From NCBI GenBank assembly GCA_028571685.1, contig CM053162.1, positions 68,374,351 to 68,438,350 on the forward strand: a stretch of DNA of 64,000 nt, written 5' to 3'. This document shows positions 33,806-44,780 of this stretch, piece by piece; position 1 is the stretch's first letter, and every line of letters begins with the position of its first letter. The notes under the pieces are model-generated. The model saw nothing but the letters and a program-made list of their open reading frames with translations, searched no databases and had not been told where the DNA came from. The position numbers were made by a program, and so were the translations under genes. Origin of the DNA: Heterohyrax brucei (lineage: Eukaryota; Chordata; Mammalia; Hyracoidea; Procaviidae).

Positions 33806-35534
33806 ACTTATTCTCTAGAGGATATGTAAGTGTTCAAGCAAAGAACATAGCCTGTTTCTTGGTCATAAAGCAATCCCGTGTTGGAACTGGGAACTAAGCC
33901 AGGTGTTTCCTTACTATAAGCCAAGATGGTACCACACTGAGAAATAATTTGTGTGAGGCCTTAAGACTGAGGGCAGGTAATCAACAGCTTGTGATCACAA
34001 TCTTTGTTTCCTTCACTTAGTAAACGCACTGGATTTACGTGTTTGACCTGTTAAGATGTACTTACATTCCTTACAAAGGTGTGCTAGTAGAAAATTGAAT
34101 AGATTTAGAGACTTAAGAAATCATTGTTACTCGTGATACTTAGCTTATTCATCTCCCATCTCAGATCCTACTTTTTCTTTCTTTTTTGGTCTTTTGGTTT
34201 TCAACTGCAGTTATTTTTAAAACAATTTGATGTAGAATTATGCTCAACAACATCTTAAAATACTTTCTGTTAGAAATAATCTGTTTATCCTCCCCATCAG
34301 AATTTCTAAAATTGTACCATGTAACATATTGTAAGTATATTCTAGATTTTTATTTCTGAAGAAGAAAAGAAATAAAGAAGAAAGTGTGGTTATTAGCTGA
34401 GCACAGCTGGTATTATTAGTCGAGTAAAAAGCTTGAGATTTATACATCTCCAAAGCAAGGTTTAAAGTAAGCTTTTAGATCATTTGAAGACATCAGAAAA
34501 ATGTGCCTGTTTCATTTGAAGATATCAGTTAGAAAACACTTTGTGTTGTAGAACTCACCAGTGCCCTAAGGACAACTGAACAGGGAGTCACAGAGAGGGT
34601 TAATCACGGAACAAAAATTTTCAGTACACAAACATTTTCAAAGCCAACAAGAGCTAAGAGGATTTGCTCTTTACCAGTGAATCTACTTTGGAAATCTCTT
34701 TGGAACCACAGTAAACACAGTTCTATTCTCTTGCCTATTGTTAATGGAGTCGTTAGTTGACTTAATTTTGGCTAAGCCCTAAGGATAAGAGGTTGAGAAA
34801 TGTACAGCTCAAATTATTAATGGGATTTATACAATGAAATGGGTCATTAGAGTGCCGTCTACTGTAGATTCCTTTTGAAAAATTCTATTTTCATTATCTC
34901 TTGATCTTTTTCTCCAGCTCAGTTTTTAGCCTATGTAAATCCTGCTGTGATTGTTGCGTCTTAAAACGCATTGCTCAGTGATGTTATTTTTTTACCTTCC
35001 TAACGGTGTTTTCATTCTTTCCTTAATGCTTCCTTTCTAAGTACTTTTCACTCTGCATGAAATTTAGAGGATTAAGAGAATTCCAATATAGCATAGAGAT
35101 TATTGGCTCTTTATACCACTAGAGTATTATGGTTTTAATAATTTTCCTATGGGTAGAGTATTTTGCAAAAAAAAAAAAAAAAAAAAAGTCAGATTTGGTA
35201 GAGATGAATTCCAGTTTCTAGCAAGATAAAGTCCACATATGTTCACTTTAAATCTGAGCTTGATCTGTCTTCGTGTATTTTCTTTCACAAATGTATTCCA
35301 CAACAAAGTTAACTTACACATTTTCTCACAAACCCACATTCTTCTTTGTGCTGACTTTTCTCTTCCTTTTCACCAAAGGCAGATAAAGACAGAAGTTGTC
35401 CACTTTAATTTCTTTCAACTTTTCTTTGAACTCTCGAGTTGTCAGTGATCCTCCAATTCCTTGAACTTCTAAAATAATCCATTATTTTCCCATTCATCAG
35501 GATCTTAACATAAACTATTAACTGCTAGTAGTGA
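33806..35534. other. Repeat-poor unassigned block
   Basis: AT-rich single-copy-looking DNA with the poly-A tract at 35165. No element recognised. Confidence 0.5.
35165..35187. repeat. Poly-A tract
   Basis: An A run of about 22 bases with no recognisable retrocopy body on the left. Confidence 0.9.
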
Positions 35535-36025
35535 TGCTGTTGCTTTGAACTAATGAGTCGGTTCCAATGGACAGCGACCCTGTGTATGACAGGGAAATGC
35601 TGCCAGTCCTGGGCCATCCTCACCGTCATCGTTAGGCTTGAACCCTTGGTTCCAGGCACTGGGTCAATCCACCGTATTGACAATCTTGCTCTTTTTCAGT
35701 GATCCCCCACTTTATCAAGCATGATATCTTTCTCTACGGACTAGTCTCATCTGATGACATGTCCAAACTATGTGACATGAAGTCCCATCATCCTGGCTTC
35801 TAAGAGCATTCTGGCCATACTTCTTCCAAGATAGATTTGTTTGTTCTTTGGGCAGTCCATGATATATTCAATATTTTTCTCTAACATCACGGTTCATAGG
35901 TGCCAATTCTTCTTTGGTCTTTCTTATTTGTTGTCCAGCTCCCACATGCATATGAGATGATTAAAAACACCACGTCTTGGGTCAGGCAGCACCTTAGTCC
36001 TCAAAGTGCCGTATGTGGTAGTAAA
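35535..36025 (-). mobile_element. RTE LINE fragment
   Basis: Antisense RTE 3' portion with the family landmarks GCTGTTGCTTTGAACTAATG at the left edge, CAAGCATGATATC, CAGTCCATGATATATTCAAT and ATATGAGATGATTAAAAACACC. No open frame survives. Confidence 0.8.
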
Positions 36026-36034
36026 AGAAGTAGT

Positions 36035-36400
36035 GGTAAGTAATTATCATTTATTGGGAAAGTAATGTATTTTAGACATTGTGCAATGTATGCATATTAT
36101 CATAAATTCTCATAGCAACTTAATAACCCACTGATGTCAAGTCGATTCCAACTCATAGTGACTCTATAGGACAGAGTAGAACTGCTCCATAGAGTTTCCT
36201 AGGAATACCTGGCTGATTCGAACTGCTGATCTTTTGGTTAACAGACGTAACGCACAACCATTATGCCACTAGTGTTTCCAAAAACCTAATAAGTCATTTT
36301 AAGAAGAATTGACAAGCTGTACTGAATAGTCAAACGACTTGGCTAGTGTCCCTTAGAGAATTGATTTAAGTTCAGTTTTTTCTAATTCCAGACCTCACAT
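36035..36400 (-). mobile_element. MIR SINE interrupted by an AfroSINE
   Basis: Antisense MIR: AATTATCATTTATTGGGAAA, TTTAGACATTGTGCAATGTA, AATTCTCATAGCAACTTAAT. After the AfroSINE at 36127-36282 it resumes as TAATAAGTCATTTTAAG, GACTTGGCTAGTGTCCCTTA. Removing the SINE restores MIR order. Confidence 0.62.
36127..36282 (-). mobile_element. AfroSINE (short form) nested in a MIR
   Basis: Antisense copy between AACTTAATAA (36117-36126) and AACCTAATAA (36283-36292), a 10-bp duplication with one change. Inserted in the antisense MIR at 36035-36400. Confidence 0.9.
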
Positions 36401-36668
36401 TATAAACCTTCCAACTACATATAACATTTTTAGTGATATTTGTGCTTTTAATTTTTCTTATCTCCTCTTTATAAATTCTTTGAGGGGAATGACACTACCT
36501 TACCTATTTCTGGTTCTCTGATTGAATCTAATTTTTTGTGCATTGAAGGTCTTTAACAGATATAAACTCATTAATTTAACCATTGATCCAGTGCATTTTA
36601 AGACAGATTAAGAATATATACTATTAAGAGCAAGAACAAAGTACAAAATTCGTCTCACTTATTTCATC

Positions 36669-36714
36669 TAGGGTCGCCATGAGTCGGATCCGACTTGACG
36701 GCCCTTGGTTTGGC
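36669..36714 (+). mobile_element. Micro-insertion of an RTE/SINE 3' end (46 bp)
   Basis: Forty-six bases (TAGGGTCGCCATGAGTCGGA then TCCGACTTGACGGCCCTTGG and TTTGGC) between perfect 9-bp duplications TATTTCATC at 36660-36668 and 36715-36723. Confidence 0.88.
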
Positions 36715-36778
36715 TATTTCATCAAGTCTCTTCCATGAATTTATGCCCAGTTCTCTGTTAAATTCAGCAGTGAAGCAG

Positions 36779-37095
36779 CATCACGTAGTACAGTGGTTAT
36801 CCCAGTGGACTTGGCATCAGAATTCCTTGGTGGCTCATGAAAACCTGGATTGCTGAGCTTCTTTACCTGAGTCTGTGATTCTGCCCTTGGTTGTAATGCC
36901 TGGTAAGCTTTCCGCTAGCCAAGCCAAGTGCCGTCGAGTCACTACTAACTGAAAAGTTGGCAACTTGAATTCATCCTGCGTCAACCCCAGAAGAAATGCC
37001 TGCAGGTTGTTACCAAAGGTCAGGGCCTTGAAAACTCTCTGGAGTATAGCTGACCTTTGTAACACATAGAGTCCCCTAAGTTAGAGTAAGTTCAA
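36779..37095 (+). mobile_element. AfroSINE (long form, disrupted)
   Basis: Head-like ATCACGTAGTACAGTGGTTA at 36784, then about 135 bp of foreign sequence containing GCCAAGCCAAGTGCCGTCGA (antisense RTE terminus, about 36919-36938). SINE order resumes with ACTAACTGAAAAGTTGGC, GGGCCTTGAAAACTCTCTGG and a diverged 3' end. Boundaries are approximate. Confidence 0.55.
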
Positions 37096-37109
37096 ATAGC
37101 AACAACAAC

Positions 37110-37252
37110 AACAAAATCAAACCCACCGCCTCCCAGTCTGGCTCATAGCAGCCCTGCAGGACAGAGTTTCCAAGGAACGTCTGGTGAATTCGAACAGCTT
37201 ACCCTTTGGTTAGCAACTGCAGCACTTAACCACTATGCAACCAGGGTTTCTA
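37110..37252 (-). mobile_element. AfroSINE (short form)
   Basis: Antisense: AAACCCACCGCCTCCCAGTC tail, GAGTTTCCAAGGAACGTCTG, head AACCACTATGCAACCAGGGT. About 17 bases of the middle (TAGAACTGCCCCATAG) are missing. Confidence 0.85.
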
Positions 37253-37259
37253 CTAGCTC

Positions 37260-37365
37260 ATTAGCTAATGTGAAGTTGGATAATTTGTATTTCTCCCAAC
37301 TTTGCTGGTGATGTTGATGCTGCTTCTCTATAACCACTCTTTGAGAAACACTAGTTACTGATTCT
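37260..37365. mobile_element. MER5-like hAT fragment
   Basis: GATAATTTGTATTTCTCCC, GGTGATGTTGATGCTGC, CCACTCTTTGAGAAACACT resemble the MER5 3' half. It directly follows the AfroSINE at 37110-37252. Confidence 0.5.
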
Positions 37366-37639
37366 AAAATCAAAAGGGCAGAGGTATAATACCAGCTCTG
37401 TTATTTAAAAGCTGTGCAAATTTCAACAAATAATCCATTTTTATGCAAGTAACACAAGTCTTCTACATTTGTTTGCCAAACACACCCTCCCTGTGTGAGA
37501 TATTATGGTAAATAATGCTTTCCCAATTTTTTTCTTACATTTTACCGTTAAAAAAATAGTATATCACATTTACCAAAGTACTTAATATGAAGAGGACACT
37601 GTTGGCAAGCGAACATAGAAGCCATGCTTTATATGCATA

Positions 37640-37755
37640 AAAATACAGTAGTTAACGGCTATGGGACTCAGTTTCTTCTATGTAAAAGATACTCTAGGTA
37701 GTCTGTGTAGATTAAGTGAGATAGCTTCAAATAGTGCCTGACAAAGACACAAACA
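37640..37755 (+). mobile_element. MIR SINE 3' part
   Basis: GGGACTCAGTTTCTTCTATG, GTAGATTAAGTGAGATAGC, CAAATAGTGCCTGACAAA: the MIR 3' half (CAGTTTCCTCATCTG..., GTGCCTGGCACA). Confidence 0.65.
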
Positions 37756-38428
37756 CATTTGCTTACTATCATATTTATGCCATAAATGTCTACATCTTCA
37801 ATTCTTTCTAAGACTGCCTTTTGTTCTACAAGGCAGAAAGCAAAGCCTTCAGAAATAGACTGCTGGCTGTGATTCTCAGAATAGCAGAGAAGGGCATGAA
37901 ACATGCAAAAAGCATGAGAAAGTCCCAGTAGAAGACAGACCAACAGTCTGTTCCAATCCAAACATGTTTTTCATAAAGAACTGTGTATCACTGTAAAGAA
38001 GAATGCAAGATGACTCAAACAGGAACAGAAAGCCAGGTAAGTCTTTCATATGAATTCCAACGTGAAATGCACAAAAATCGAGACACATGTTCCTGATTAC
38101 AAAAGGCTTGTTTATGGGTGCTAACACGATCTGCAGTTTTCTTAAGGCTCTTATGAAATATAAGATGTATAATTTTCACAATTTAAGATTCAAAAACAGT
38201 ATCAAGTACTGTCCTTAACCCCTGTGAATCTGTTAGAAACATTATTAGTAATGAGAAGAATTTTGTGATTGACTGCTCTCAGTGGAGAGCCTTGCACTTG
38301 GATGTGACTGTTCCTTAGCAGTACCTCATAAAGTACTGAGGGTCCATTGGCTAATCCCGGTTTTTGACAGCAAAGGTAACCATGTAACATAACAGGAAAA
38401 TACCTAGTGATATGATGGATATGGTTTT
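37756..38428. other. Unassigned
   Basis: Antisense frames of 97, 83 and 100 codons overlap one another and the neighbouring MIR and SINE. None has a domain. Confidence 0.5.
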
Positions 38429-38590
38429 TGGAAACCCTGGTAGCACAGTAGTTGAGTGTTACGGTTGCTAACCAAAACCTTGGCAGTTCAAATCCACAAG
38501 GCACTCCTTGGAAACTGTGAGGCAGTTCTACTCTGTCCTGTAGGGTCGCTAGGATTCAAAAGCCACTTAATTACAATGGGTGTGTTTTTG
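38429..38590 (+). mobile_element. AfroSINE (short form)
   Basis: Sense: GGAAACCCTGGTAGCACAGT head, GGCACTCCTTGGAAACTGTG, CCTGTAGGGTCGCTAGGATT. An antisense RTE 3' end joins its tail. Confidence 0.88.
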
Positions 38591-38830
38591 TTGTTGTCAG
38601 GTGCCTGTCGAATCAGTTCCAGCCCGGAAGGACCAGTGCACAACAGAATGAAACACCACCCCGTCTTGTGCCATGTCCACAGTCATTTTGTGCTTCAGGC
38701 CATTGTTGCTGCTGCTGTGTCAGTTCACGTTGTCGAGGGTCTTCCTCTTTTTCGTTGACCCTCCACTCTACCAAGCACGATGTTCTTATCCAGGATCTGA
38801 TCCTTCCTGACAACATGTCCGAAGTACGTT
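38585..38830 (-). mobile_element. RTE LINE 3'-end fragment
   Basis: Antisense RTE 3' end beginning TTGTTGTTGTCAGGTGCC and including CGAGGGTCTTCCTCTTTTTC and CAAGCACGATGTTC. It directly follows the AfroSINE at 38429-38590. Because the two families share a 3' end in opposite orientations, the junction forms an inverted arrangement. Confidence 0.8.
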
Positions 38831-38883
38831 TTTAGTATTCCCCAAATTGGCCCATTTTGAGATTCTTCCATCATTCTTTTTGA

Positions 38884-39460
38884 ACTGTGTTCTCCCTAAG
38901 TAAGTGCTCGAATCCGAACCCCATCACCTATGAGTAGAATCCTACTGGAAAATTAGAGCGTCTCCATATGCTAATGAGGTGATATCAGTGGAGGACCCTC
39001 CCCAGAGAAAAGAGGAAGATTCTCAGTAAGATGGATGGACACAGCGGCTACAATATGCTTAAGCATAAAAACAATTGTGGTCACGGTGTAGGACCCAGCT
39101 GTGTTCTGTTCTACTGTGCGTAGGGTTACTATAAGTCAGAACCGACTTGGTGACACCCAATAACAACAATACCAGTGGAGGGTGTGACCCACAGCTAATC
39201 ACTTCTGAATTATAAGGAACAACAGGAGTCACAAGAAGAAACAAGCAAGTGCAAAGGGTTGGGGTGTTAGAATCCACATGAATGTGACCAAGGAATTGAG
39301 AACCACCAAAGCCACAGAAGCTTGAAGACAGCCTTCTGTTCTAGCTGATGCCCTCAATTCTGACTTCTAGCCTCTTAAAGTACAAGAAAATCACTGTTTC
39401 TTCTTTAAAGCCACCCACTTATGGTATTTCTGTTAGAGCAGAAGACAATTACTTGCATCC
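38884..39460 (+). mobile_element. MaLR-like LTR, interrupted by an RTE 3' end
   Basis: Starts AACTGTGTTCTCCCTAAG and ends with TTCTTTAAAGCCACCCACTT, ATGGTATTTCTGTTAGAGCA. The RTE 3' end at 38995-39168 splits it. Removing that insertion and one copy of its duplication restores a continuous LTR. Confidence 0.65.
38995..39168 (+). mobile_element. RTE LINE 3' end inserted in an LTR
   Basis: A 174-bp sense RTE 3' end (GGCTACAATATGCTTAAGC, CAATTGTGGTCACGGTGTAG, GTAGGGTTACTATAAGTCAG, ACCCAATAACAACAAT). It interrupts the MaLR-like LTR at 38884-39460. Target-site duplication: ATATCAGTGGAGG at 38982-38994 and ATACCAGTGGAGG at 39169-39181 (12 of 13 identical). Confidence 0.85.
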
Positions 39461-40769
39461 TTAGACTGAATTACAAAAAGGAAGAAGCAAAAAAAATCCT
39501 TTCCATTTTTAACAAGATTACCTTATAGTGATCTAAAATGATGCTAGGAGAAAAATCAGCAGTGGTGTGATTTCTAATTTATGTACCTTCAAATAAAGGG
39601 CCATTCTGAGGCCACTGGTTAGAGAGCATATGTATAATTGCTTTTTTGATTCTGTTTTAAAATACTACCCTTCCTTGGTATCCATGGGGGATTGGTTCCA
39701 GGGCCCCCCACAGATACGAAAATCTGCAAATGCTCAAGTACCTTTACTGAAATGGTTTTGGATTTGCGTATAACCTACGTATGTCCTCGTTTGTACGTTA
39801 AATCATCTCTAGGTTACTTATAGTACCTAGCTGTGGGTGAGAGGGGCCATCAAGTCCATTCTGGCTCATAGAGACCCTGTGTACAGCAGAGAGATGCTGT
39901 TTGGCCCTGGGCCCTTCTCGGAGTCTTTGGCGTAGTTGAGCCTGTTGTTGGAGTTGATGTGTCAGGTCACCTCATGGATGGTCTTCCTCTTTCTCTCTGG
40001 CCCTTTGCTTACAATACCTCATACAGCATAAGGACTATGTAAATAGTTGTCATCCTGTGTTGTTTAGGGAATGACAGTGGTCAAACCGTCAGTGCCAGGG
40101 AAAGCCTGGGGCTCTGTGACACTGTGGGAAGCTTCAGCAGGGTATGTCCATGCATCATTTCAATTGTGTGGATTCAGCATAGTACTTGGCACTTGGCAAG
40201 TTTTGGTTTTCAGCACTTTTATTTACTTATTTTGTTTCCTGTAATACTTTTGATCCTTGGCTGGTTGAATCTGCAGATGTAGACCCTTGGCAGATGGAGA
40301 ATCTTGTGGATCCAGAGAGCCGACTGGAACATTTCATTGTGGTTAAAGTAAAAGCCTACACAGCAAATTCAGTTCTCACTTAATAATTTCTACATCAATG
40401 CTTCAGAGACCTTGTTTATTTTTTTTCACATTGTGTCATCATTCACATTTATCCCATTCTAGTTGTATCATTTGCAGTACTCTGGTTTGCCTGTCCCCTG
40501 ACCTTCTCATCTTTGCTTTAGAATAATTTTTGATGATTGGGTTTCATATAAATGATTTTTTAAAGGCACTCCTTACTTGTGGGTGATATTGTTTCTTTTA
40601 TGAGTCAGTCTGTTATTTAGTTAAAAAGTGACCTCAGGGAATAATTTGGGGTTAGGGTTTAAGGAGTACCTCAACCACCTCAGTGAGTCACGCTTTTTAA
40701 AGAAGCTGAGTTTACCCTCATGTTTTTGCCCCATTCTAGCAGAGCCCACCTATTGTGGCTCTGATCAGA
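39461..40769. other. Mostly unassigned
   Basis: Holds the RTE fragment at 39835-40020. 40030-40380 could be a diverged repeat (GGTTGAATCTGCAGATGTAG ACCC resembles GGTTGAATCCGCGGATGCGG of MADE/Tigger-type elements), but I cannot place it. Confidence 0.45.
39835..40020 (-). mobile_element. RTE LINE 3'-end fragment
   Basis: Antisense RTE 3' region: GGCCATCAAGTCCATTCTGG, AGACCCTGTGTACAGCAGAG, GGTCTTCCTCTTTCTCTCTG. It is short and diverged. Confidence 0.72.
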
Positions 40770-41182
40770 ATACTCGGTCATAATAACTAGGCAACATCTA
40801 GGTTTTCTGTTCTTCGGTTAGATGACACTACGGTTCCTGTAGACTGTTGTTCCTACTGACCACTTTCTTCTCTGAGTCTTTATATTCTTTCTTTTTCCTT
40901 TGTTCCAGATGAGTAGACACCAACATGGCATTAGATGTTCACTTGCAAGCTTTTAAGACTTCCAACTACTCATCACATTGGGAGGTACAATATACACTTT
41001 TTGAACGACATTACATCGATGCACTGAGTCGTCCCAGTAGACTACGGTCCTAAGCTCCTAAGCCCTTGGACCCAGTTAACCAGTCCTGAAAGATGTTGGA
41101 TTACATCTACGTAGTATCTAGAACTATACCATCTGTGATTTTTTTACATGTATATGACTATAAACCCATGCACACATCACTG
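40770..41182 (-). mobile_element. L1 3'UTR-like repeat, left part (split by mariner)
   Basis: Antisense repeat: GTTCCAGATGAGTAGACACC, CTTGCAAGCTTTTAAGACTT, CCCAGTTAACCAGTCCTGAA. It is homologous to the sequence ending the copies at 15779-16445 and 60880-61610 (GTTCCAGATGAGTTGGGA...AGCTTGTAACTTTTAAAATCCCAGA). The mariner interrupts it at 41183, and L1 coding-end sequence resumes at 42475 on the same strand. That continuity is why I assign the whole repeat to an L1 3' UTR. Confidence 0.7.
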
Positions 41183-42474
41183 TATGAGATCTGACAAGTG
41201 CACAGATTCACCCTAGAAAAAGTGCCACATACCTCATCGCTGAGTACCACTATGGTCACCTCTGAAGCACTCCCCTTGGAAAGCTATGCACACACACACA
41301 CACTGGCACCTAGTCCACAGTTCAGAGTCACTTGGGGACTCTTTTTCTGGAACGGCTATCAGAGCTGTCATCATATTAGCCTTGATGTATTGAGTGTCAT
41401 CCATATGTCTTCCTTTCAACATTTTCTTTATCTCCCAGTCATTGGGGGCCAGGCCAAGTGAGTAGGGAGGGTGTTCTAACACAGTTATTTGTTTACTGAC
41501 TAGCAATTCCCTCACAAACAGTTCTGTGTGAGCTCATTCATTGTTGTGACGCAAGAGCCAGGAGTTGGTGAAAAGTTCAGGTCATTTTCATCTAATTGTT
41601 CATGCAGCTTTTTTAACATCCAAATAGTAAACTTGGTTACCTGTTTGTCGACTTGGTACAAATTCATAATGAACAGTCCCTCTGATATCAGAAAAATATT
41701 GGCAACATCATTTGTGACTCTTGATTTAAACTGATGGAGCTTTCTGGATCGTGGAGAATTGACTGACTTCTGCTGCATGCTTTGACGCTTTCTTTCAGGG
41801 TCTTATTGGCACACCCACATTTCCTCACTAGTATAACACGTGCCAGAACATCATTTTGCCTCTCTGAAAGGTCTTGACAAACTGACTGTCCATTGCTTTT
41901 GTTCATTGCTGAACTCCTTCAGGACCATTTTTGCACTTGCCTTTCTCATGCCAAGATTTTCAGTTCAGATTTTCCTGACTGCTTCTCTATCAATGTTTGC
42001 TTCGTGCACTCTGCTTTTCCCAGTGAGTCTTCAATTTTGATGCACAATCAAAAGATTTTGCAGTGTTTTCCTCAGCTCTGCTCGCTCTTGGCCACTCTGA
42101 CCTCTCTTCATCGGTACGCTTTCTCTCCTTTCAGGAAAACGTTCAATCCATTTATACATTCCTGTTTTCTTCTTAACATTATTCCTGTAAACTTAGACTA
42201 ACATGTCCATGATTTCACTTCCACTCTTGCCAAGTTTAAAAGAAATTTAATGTTTCTCATTACTCTAATTCAAGCTGTGACATTCTTGTGACAGCACACA
42301 AAAACATACAACAGTAACAATGAATGTCACTCAGCAAGATACCTCCACATGTCAACACAAACACAGCTGCAAGAGACACTGATACACTAAGGTTTCGAAC
42401 CCTCACCAAATCGTACCGTGCTGCCAACGTAAGTGCATGGTGGGGAGTTCACAGACTTAATTGTCAGACATGTG
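41183..42474 (-). mobile_element. Near full-length mariner transposon with decayed transposase
   Basis: About 1.29 kb, the usual length of a mariner. The left end TATGAGATCTGACAAGTGC and the right end TTAATTGTCAGACATGTG form the terminal inverted repeats. On the minus strand the transposase can be followed across frames. Around 41870-41940 it reads KMVLKEFSNEQKQW and SVCQDLSERQNDV, then SVNSPRSRKLHQFKSRV, then a CVTTMNE stretch where family members have HHDNAPAH, then VRELLVSKQITVLEHPPYS and KGRHMDDTQYIKAN near the end. Frameshifts and stops break it in several places, so it is dead. It lies inside an L1 3' region (40770-41182 and 42475-43400). The composite elements above carry the same ends, so this family, or a close relative, is their probable source. 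Confidence 0.88.
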
Positions 42475-43400
42475 TTGCCTTATGCTTCACCTGTCTGTGC
42501 TCACACATGTATCCATGCATCCATTCTTATACACATATACACCTATATTCATATTTATGCAACTGCACGTGTATTTTTTGGTTGTCAGTCTTCTTGCAAA
42601 ATTATAGTTTTTTGTATTGTTTACCAAAAACGTCCTTCTCTATTATACACTTCTTAATGCTATCATTTATCTTGGTCGAGTTGCATGCTTGTCAGCTGTC
42701 TGATGCTACCTTTCCTATCATCAAAATAATAATATCCACTGTCTCCAGAGAGCTTCCCCGTCTCACTTTCCACCCATCCCTGGTAACCACCAATGAGTGT
42801 TAGCCTCTGTGTGCATATCTATTGTCTTGCAAAGTGGCAGTCATACAATATTTGTCCTTTTGTGATTGACGTGTTTCACTCACCGAAACATCTCCAGATT
42901 CATCTGTGTTAGCAGATGGTTTGAGGACTCCTCACTATTCTTTACAGCTGAGTAGTATTTAGTTGTAGGTAGGCACTACAATTTATTTATCCATTCATCT
43001 GTCCTCTGGTACTTAGTTTGTTTCCCTGTTTTTTCTGCTGTCAATAGTGCTGCAATCAACATACGTGTGCAAATATCTGTATTTGTCTCTTACAATAGAT
43101 TTCTTGGGTGCACACGTATGCATGGGAGTGCTGAATCATAAGGTGTATCTACTTCTAGCTTTTTAGGAACTTTGGTACTGTTTTTCACAGTGGTTTTACC
43201 TTCTACAATCTGAAGACCAGTGAATGAGGATTAATATCTCCTCATGCCCATACTAGCCTTTTTGTTTTTTTTTTAAATCTGCCCCATTTTAGCTGGGGTG
43301 AGCCGATATCTAATTGTAGTTCTAATGTGCATCTGTCTAATAGCTAGTGATCACGAGCATCTTTTGAGGTGTTTGCTGCCTACGTAATATAACTGTTTTT
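42475..43400 (-). mobile_element. L1 LINE 3' region
   Basis: Antisense L1. Landmarks: CAGTCATACAATATTTGTCC, TTTATCCATTCATCTGTCC, GTGCTGCAATCAACATACG, CTTTGGTACTGTTTTTCACA, GTGAGCCGATATCTAATTG. These are the well-known reverse complement of the end of L1 ORF2 and its 3' side (ACCTCACACC...; AGCAGTTCCTCAAA-like). There is no open frame of useful length. Confidence 0.82.
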
Positions 43401-43627
43401 GCGTACTTCCTGGGACCAGCTTTGACCTTTGCCCTCTGCACCCAGGAGCAACTCCATGAAAATCATTCAGTAATAAAATGAAGTCTTATTGCCAGAGCTT
43501 TTATAAAGAGCCCATACTTATGTTATGATTTCTCAGAGTGTGTTCTGAAGATGAGATTCCCTGGAATGTAGATGAGAATCCCTGGAATCATCCTGGATGA
43601 TAACGAAAATTTACATTTATGCGTATC

Positions 43628-43798
43628 TCCTGAAACCTTGGTGGCATAGTGGTTAACAGCTACAGCGGCTGTCCAAAAGATCAGCAGTGCAAATCTACCA
43701 GCCACCCTTTGGAAATTCTGTGGGGCCGTTTTACTCCGTGCTATACGGTGGCTATGTGTTACAATCAGCTCAAGAGCCGTGGGTTGTTTTGTTTCTTT
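43628..43798 (+). mobile_element. AfroSINE (short form)
   Basis: Sense: GAAACCTTGGTGGCATAGTG head, GATCAGCAGTGCAAATCTAC, TATACGGTGGCTATGTGTTA, tail GTGGGTTGTTTTG. Confidence 0.86.
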
Positions 43799-44611
43799 TT
43801 GCATATCTACCAAGATAACTGATCAGTGTGATCTTGGGAGCAGACCCAGGAGCAATCCATTTACAGGAACACGAGCAATTCCCAAGCCCTCTCTCCATCT
43901 CTCCATCACCTGAGGTTATCCGGTAAGCACAAGCCTTCTGGGAGAAATTATATGGATAAAACAAGTTGCATTTCCTTCCTTTAGGTTAGAAAGTATACAA
44001 GCGAGCTTAGCACACTTACTAGTGATAAGATTTCTGATATGAGAATAACACACATATTCATCAATGATTATTTTATGTTAGCTTGAAAAATTTCATTATT
44101 TTCACGCATGCCGCAGATGTAAAACAGACAAATCATCAAACAGTAGATAACAAACTTTAACATAAAAGTCTTAACTGTAACTAAAAGGTCAACAGAAAAT
44201 TCTGCAAAATATCTCTACCACAAGTTTGTTTGTTTGTTTGTTTTTTTGGTCATGCAAAGGTTGTCTCCCTAAAAGAATTTAGATAGATTCTCATCTCATA
44301 TTATTATTTATGAAATCATATATTATACATGAAATTGTAACCTCTTGGCTTACTTATTATTTTAATGGCAGCCTCAAATACTTTATGCTTTATTATGTTA
44401 TATATCAACCCTTATCCCCTCTCCACAAAGTCCATCATTATGTCATAGGCAAATGAAAGGTACATCACATGCTATTTTTCTATGCCAATATGAGCAGGCA
44501 TAGCTGCAGGTAGTTATGGGAGAATGGGTTGGCTGGCTATTAATTTTCAAAATGTGACCAACTATGTAGCTAAATGATTATGACCATTTGCGCTTTCATT
44601 AATATTTAAAA

Positions 44612-44638
44612 AAGCCAGCCAAGTGCCGTCAAGTCATA
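44612..44638 (-). mobile_element. Micro-insertion of an RTE/SINE 3' end (about 25 bp)
   Basis: GCCAGCCAAGTGCCGTCAAG is the antisense of the RTE-type terminus. It abuts an (AT)n tract, so a duplication cannot be judged. Confidence 0.65.
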
Positions 44639-44657
44639 TATATATATATATATATTT
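44637..44657. repeat. (AT)n microsatellite
   Basis: About ten AT units directly after the 25-bp RTE-terminus fragment. Confidence 0.9.
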
Positions 44658-44780
44658 CAAATTCTCCCACATATTAACTATTGATATTGCAGACTACATA
44701 CACTTACCAGCCATACACTTGTTGGCCTATTCTTCTAGTGGTCTGTTTGGCTTTCTCTTTTAATTAGCAAAAAATTCTTT

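Noticed and set aside
36918-36941. A further micro-insertion of the RTE terminus inside the long-form SINE
   Set aside because: The terminus is there, but I could not find a target duplication and the surrounding SINE is too disrupted to define edges.
42324-42803. 159-codon open frame
   Set aside because: It crosses the mariner right end into antisense L1, with no homology to a host protein.
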